Assembly (NCBI RefSeq): GCF_000687145.1
Contig: NZ_JMFG01000011.1
Location: forward strand, 84,338-148,337
Origin: Thermoanaerobaculum aquaticum
GTDB lineage: Bacteria > Acidobacteriota > Thermoanaerobaculia > Thermoanaerobaculales > Thermoanaerobaculaceae
Reading direction: 5' to 3'
DNA: 64,000 bases
Program-made: the position numbers and the translations under genes
In this document: in pieces, positions 61,724 to 64,000 of the stretch
Numbering within the stretch: position 1 is the first letter of the stretch
How the letters are laid out: the number at the start of each line of letters is the position of its first letter
Notes under the pieces: generated by a model
The model's database searches: none
What the model saw: the letters and a program-made list of their open reading frames with translations, nothing else
Told to the model about the DNA's origin: nothing

Positions 61724-62978
61724 TTACCGTTGCTGATCCCCAGTTTTCAAGTTCGTTTCACTGGTCACCTTCACCAAATGCTTGGTAAGCTCCTCTTCGT
61801 CCTTCCGCAGCTCTTCGATTTACTCAACTTTGGATTTAAGCTGCCCTGACGATTGCTCCAACGTGGGCCCAAGATCATCAAACACCTCCTTGACACCACT
61901 CACGATCGTCTCTAAAGAGGATCCAGTGACAATACCCGCAGTCGCCGCGCTTGCACCTTGACCATACTGAGCACTAACCGCCGTCTCTACGCCTTTCCCA
62001 GCAGCCCCTGAAAAACCTAACACTATTAGCGCCCTGTCGCTTGCCTCGACAGCCGCAGCTTTGATGGAAGCCCCCTTGTCCCGAGCATCCTTAAAGCTAA
62101 AGGCAAACTGCCCCAGGGAAGCCCAAAGCGCTCCGCGTTTGCCAAGCCCGCCTAAAACACCCACAATCATGGGACGATGTATCCCCTTCAAAGCCTCACC
62201 CAGCGGCTTCCCGCTGCCGAGCTCCCTGGCAAGGTGGAAACCCGCACCTACGGCGCCTCCAATCGCAGCCGGTGCCCACCAGGCCATGCGCCCATCCGGA
62301 TCCACCGCGCTGACCGGGTTGTTCCTCACATACGCGTACAAATTCCAGCTTTGCGGATGTGCAGGGTCGAAGTCCCGGCCGGGGTCCACGGAGAGGAAAC
62401 GGCCGCCAAACGGCGCGTAGTAGCGGGCGTGCATGTAATCAAGGCTGGTTTGGCTGTCCCGCTCATGCCCTGCAAACCGCATCCGCTCAGGCGAAGACGT
62501 GGCGGTCATCTCCTCACCAAACGGCCAGTACCGGTGCTCGGAAAGCTTCGCTCCGGAAGCGTTTGTGATCACCCTGGTGCTCCCCAAATGGTCTTTGTGC
62601 ACGTGCTTGGTCCCGGAGCTGTCAACGGTCGCAATGTGCGTGGCTCCGGCAAAGATGTAGTCCTTCCTCCAGCTCCACACCCCGGAAAGCTCATGCACCT
62701 CCCGCAGGATTTCGTTGTTCAACCCCCGCAAGGTGTAGTGAATCCCGGGCTCCGTGGAGTCTACCCACGCCACACGCTCGTCCTTGGCATCGTACCCGTA
62801 CGTGGCACTCTACCCGCTCATCACCAGCTGCCTCATGCTCCCCGTAGGATACCAGGCAAAGCTCCTCCCTCCCCAGGAAAGCATGGCACCGGCAGCGTCG
62901 TACGAAGGCCCAGGAATTCGATTGGCCTGGCCGAAAAGATTAACGGAGGATCACAGGAGCTCTTGACACGGGATTTGT
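61724..62978 (-). pseudogene. RHS C-terminal fragment B with three in-frame stops
   Basis: One reading frame carries an RHS C-terminal core and tip. It starts after 62978 and reads ...VNLFGQANRIPGPSYDAAG..., with WYPTGSMRQLVMSG before the TAG. The core region continues with HKDHLGSTRVITNASGAKL, YWPFGEEM and YMHARYYAPFGGRFLSVDPG, and the PDG cleavage-site region is followed by a 130-residue Gly/Ala-rich tip. The frame is broken by TGA (62951-62953), TAG (62810-62812) and TAA (61820-61822), yet stays coherent across each. After the last it continues as IEELRKDEEELTKHL to TAA 61724-61726. The longest intact piece is 62773-61820 (317 codons, GTG). Decaying gene. Confidence 0.8.
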
Positions 62979-63776
62979 TCAGTAAAATCCAACGGAGACC
63001 AAAAACACATCCCGGAAATATGACCCAGCTTCTTGAAGCACCTGCTGAAGCGGAACCGCCACCCGATCAAAGTCGTACGTGGGATTCACGAGGAGATATC
63101 TACCATCCTTCTTCTTGAGCATCTCCTTGGAAAGAACTATCCATCCTGTCGCATCGGTAGTGCCTAGCAATTCCTCCTTTCCGTTGTTGGTAAGTAAAAC
63201 TACCGGAAGGTTCGACACAGGCCGAGGTTCGTCTGGATAATACGGGACGAAGCAGACAGCAACGAACTCCGCTCCTGTGGCCGCCCGATAGCGGATCCAC
63301 GGATTAGCGGGAGCTGCTGTAAGCGGGAAATAGAAGATCTGATAAGCCTCAGGCTGGCTGCAGCCTTTCCACTTTCGTATGTCACGCTCCGCCGATAACC
63401 AAACTACTTCTGAATCCTCAGAGTGGAACAGTAACCAATCTACTCCTTCACCGCAGACCAGGTCTCGCGGAACGGTTCCCCCTTCGAACTTCCCTGAACG
63501 CCAACCCCGACGACGATCGAACCACTCCATTGACACGTCGCTTCGGATCCGCCTTTCGGGCTCGCAACGAACCGAAACACCCCTGGTTGTGCACCTCAGA
63601 GAATCGAAATGAAAACCAAAGCGTATCTCCGGCCGCAATTGCACTCGCCCTCTTCCGGCCGTGCAGCTACCCCCTAAGGCGAAGATAAACAACAGGAGAG
63701 TAAGGGCACCCGGCCGAGAGAGAAAGCCGGTGTTCGAGGCTTTCCAAGGCCCAAGCTCGTAGCGCTGTTTGGTCAT
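62979..63776 (-). CDS. putative lipoprotein of unknown function
   Basis: A 265-residue protein. A hydrophobic segment (about residues 24-37, LTLLLFIFALGGSC) ends in Cys38 with an imperfect lipobox, then a mature domain with many aromatic residues. The C-terminal part (LPVVLLTNNGKEELLGTTDA and GWIVLSKEMLKKKDGRYLL) resembles a small immunoglobulin-like or carboxypeptidase-regulatory-type beta domain. ATG 63776 overlaps the preceding gene's stop (ATGA). Base composition is more A/T-rich than the core of the window. No family could be named. Confidence 0.7.
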   Translation of the reverse strand: MTKQRYELGPWKASNTGFLSRPGALTLLLFIFALGGSCTAGRGRVQLRPEIRFGFHFDSLRCTTRGVSVRCEPERRIRSDVSMEWFDRRRGWRSGKFEGGTVPRDLVCGEGVDWLLFHSEDSEVVWLSAERDIRKWKGCSQPEAYQIFYFPLTAAPANPWIRYRAATGAEFVAVCFVPYYPDEPRPVSNLPVVLLTNNGKEELLGTTDATGWIVLSKEMLKKKDGRYLLVNPTYDFDRVAVPLQQVLQEAGSYFRDVFLVSVGFY

Positions 63777-64000
63777 TTCTGTTCCTGCCCTGTAAGTGGG
63801 TCTGTGGTGCTGTTGAGGTTCACCGCCGGCTGTTTGCCCTGCTGGCGCTCATAAAGCTGCCCCAAGCGCAGAAGCTCCTCCACCAGCTTTTCCGCTTCTG
63901 CACGGGACAAATCAGGGCGTTCCTCGGCCAACTCCCTCCCGATCCTTTCCGCCGTTCCATCCTCGTCGGTTTGCTTAATTGCTTCTGTGGGCCTGCCTGC
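63773..64000 (-). CDS. partial gene, C-terminal 75 residues
   Basis: The minus frame is open from the window edge to TGA 63775-63773. The visible tail is charged and helical (DEDGTAERIGRELAEERPDL, then RAEAEKLVEELLRLGQLYER) and ends with a polar, unstructured stretch. It is coupled by ATGA overlap to the lipoprotein gene. The rest lies outside the window; no function can be given. Confidence 0.65.
   Translation of the reverse strand, partial: AGRPTEAIKQTDEDGTAERIGRELAEERPDLSRAEAEKLVEELLRLGQLYERQQGKQPAVNLNSTTDPLTGQEQK

Noticed and set aside
61724..62978. Stop-codon recoding (readthrough or selenocysteine) in the RHS gene.
   Set aside because: Three different stop codons are involved and no SECIS-like or readthrough context is seen; pseudogene decay is simpler.
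1..64000. CRISPR arrays, insertion sequences, integrases, phage genes and replication origins.
   Set aside because: No spaced direct repeats, transposase or integrase motifs, or DnaA-box clusters were seen in either strand.

Overview
The window is G+C-rich, gene-dense DNA from a Gram-negative heterotroph. It encodes two very large TonB-dependent receptors with an N-terminal carboxypeptidase-regulatory domain (Oar-like), several lipoproteins, a polysaccharide export ABC pair, a VPS10/BNR repeat protein, M4 and S8 secreted proteases, a homodimeric pyruvate dehydrogenase E1 and an archaeal-type class I aldolase. This mix fits Acidobacteriota, perhaps a Thermoanaerobaculum-like lineage. That placement is inference: no rRNA or universal marker is present.

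Layout. 1-7.7 kb: cell-surface glycan functions (YfhO-like membrane protein; a minus-strand operon of binding lipoprotein, Wzm permease and Wzt ATPase; ManC; a HAD phosphatase). 7.7-10.1 kb: a small iron-trafficking-like protein, glycerate 2-kinase and a DUF3891 protein. 10.1-26.4 kb: a glucan-use locus with an autoregulated LacI repressor, TonB receptor, GH144-like lipoprotein, sugar ABC importer, a large discoidin-domain glycosidase-like protein, GH1, GH94 phosphorylase and an MsmX-type ATPase. 26.5-31.7 kb: VPS10/BNR protein, an unknown conserved protein and an ArsR-DoxX pair. 31.7-36 kb: a MerR to VIT/VWA minus-strand operon, a gene-free and possibly RNA-coding stretch, and tRNA-Asn. 36-43.4 kb: DUF1858 protein, RluA-type synthase, second TonB receptor, M4 protease and an SLC13/ArsB-type transporter.

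43.4-47.3 kb holds the most interesting system. One strong promoter drives a previously unlisted 39-codon ORF, a lysine 2,3-aminomutase with its lysine-contacting aspartates intact, two different Ddl-like ATP-grasp ligases and a GNAT acetyltransferase, with overlapping reading frames from kamA onward. It looks like a pathway that makes, ligates and acetylates a beta-amino acid (beta-lysine) product. The alternative is a peptide-tailoring system resembling microviridin operons in layout but not in ligase family.

47.3-59.7 kb: aceE, a GT-C membrane protein, a large subtilase, an SDR/Crp pair, a secreted EEP nuclease and class I FBP aldolase. 59.7-64 kb: a decayed RHS region with two broken RHS fragments, a small membrane protein and two orphan genes, visibly more A/T-rich than the rest.

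Two regulatory themes recur. Many start codons lie only 6-10 nt after a -10 box, suggesting leaderless mRNAs, and two divergent gene pairs share a single symmetric TAGAATA/TATTCTA -10 element. Several intrinsic terminators use TTCG tetraloops.
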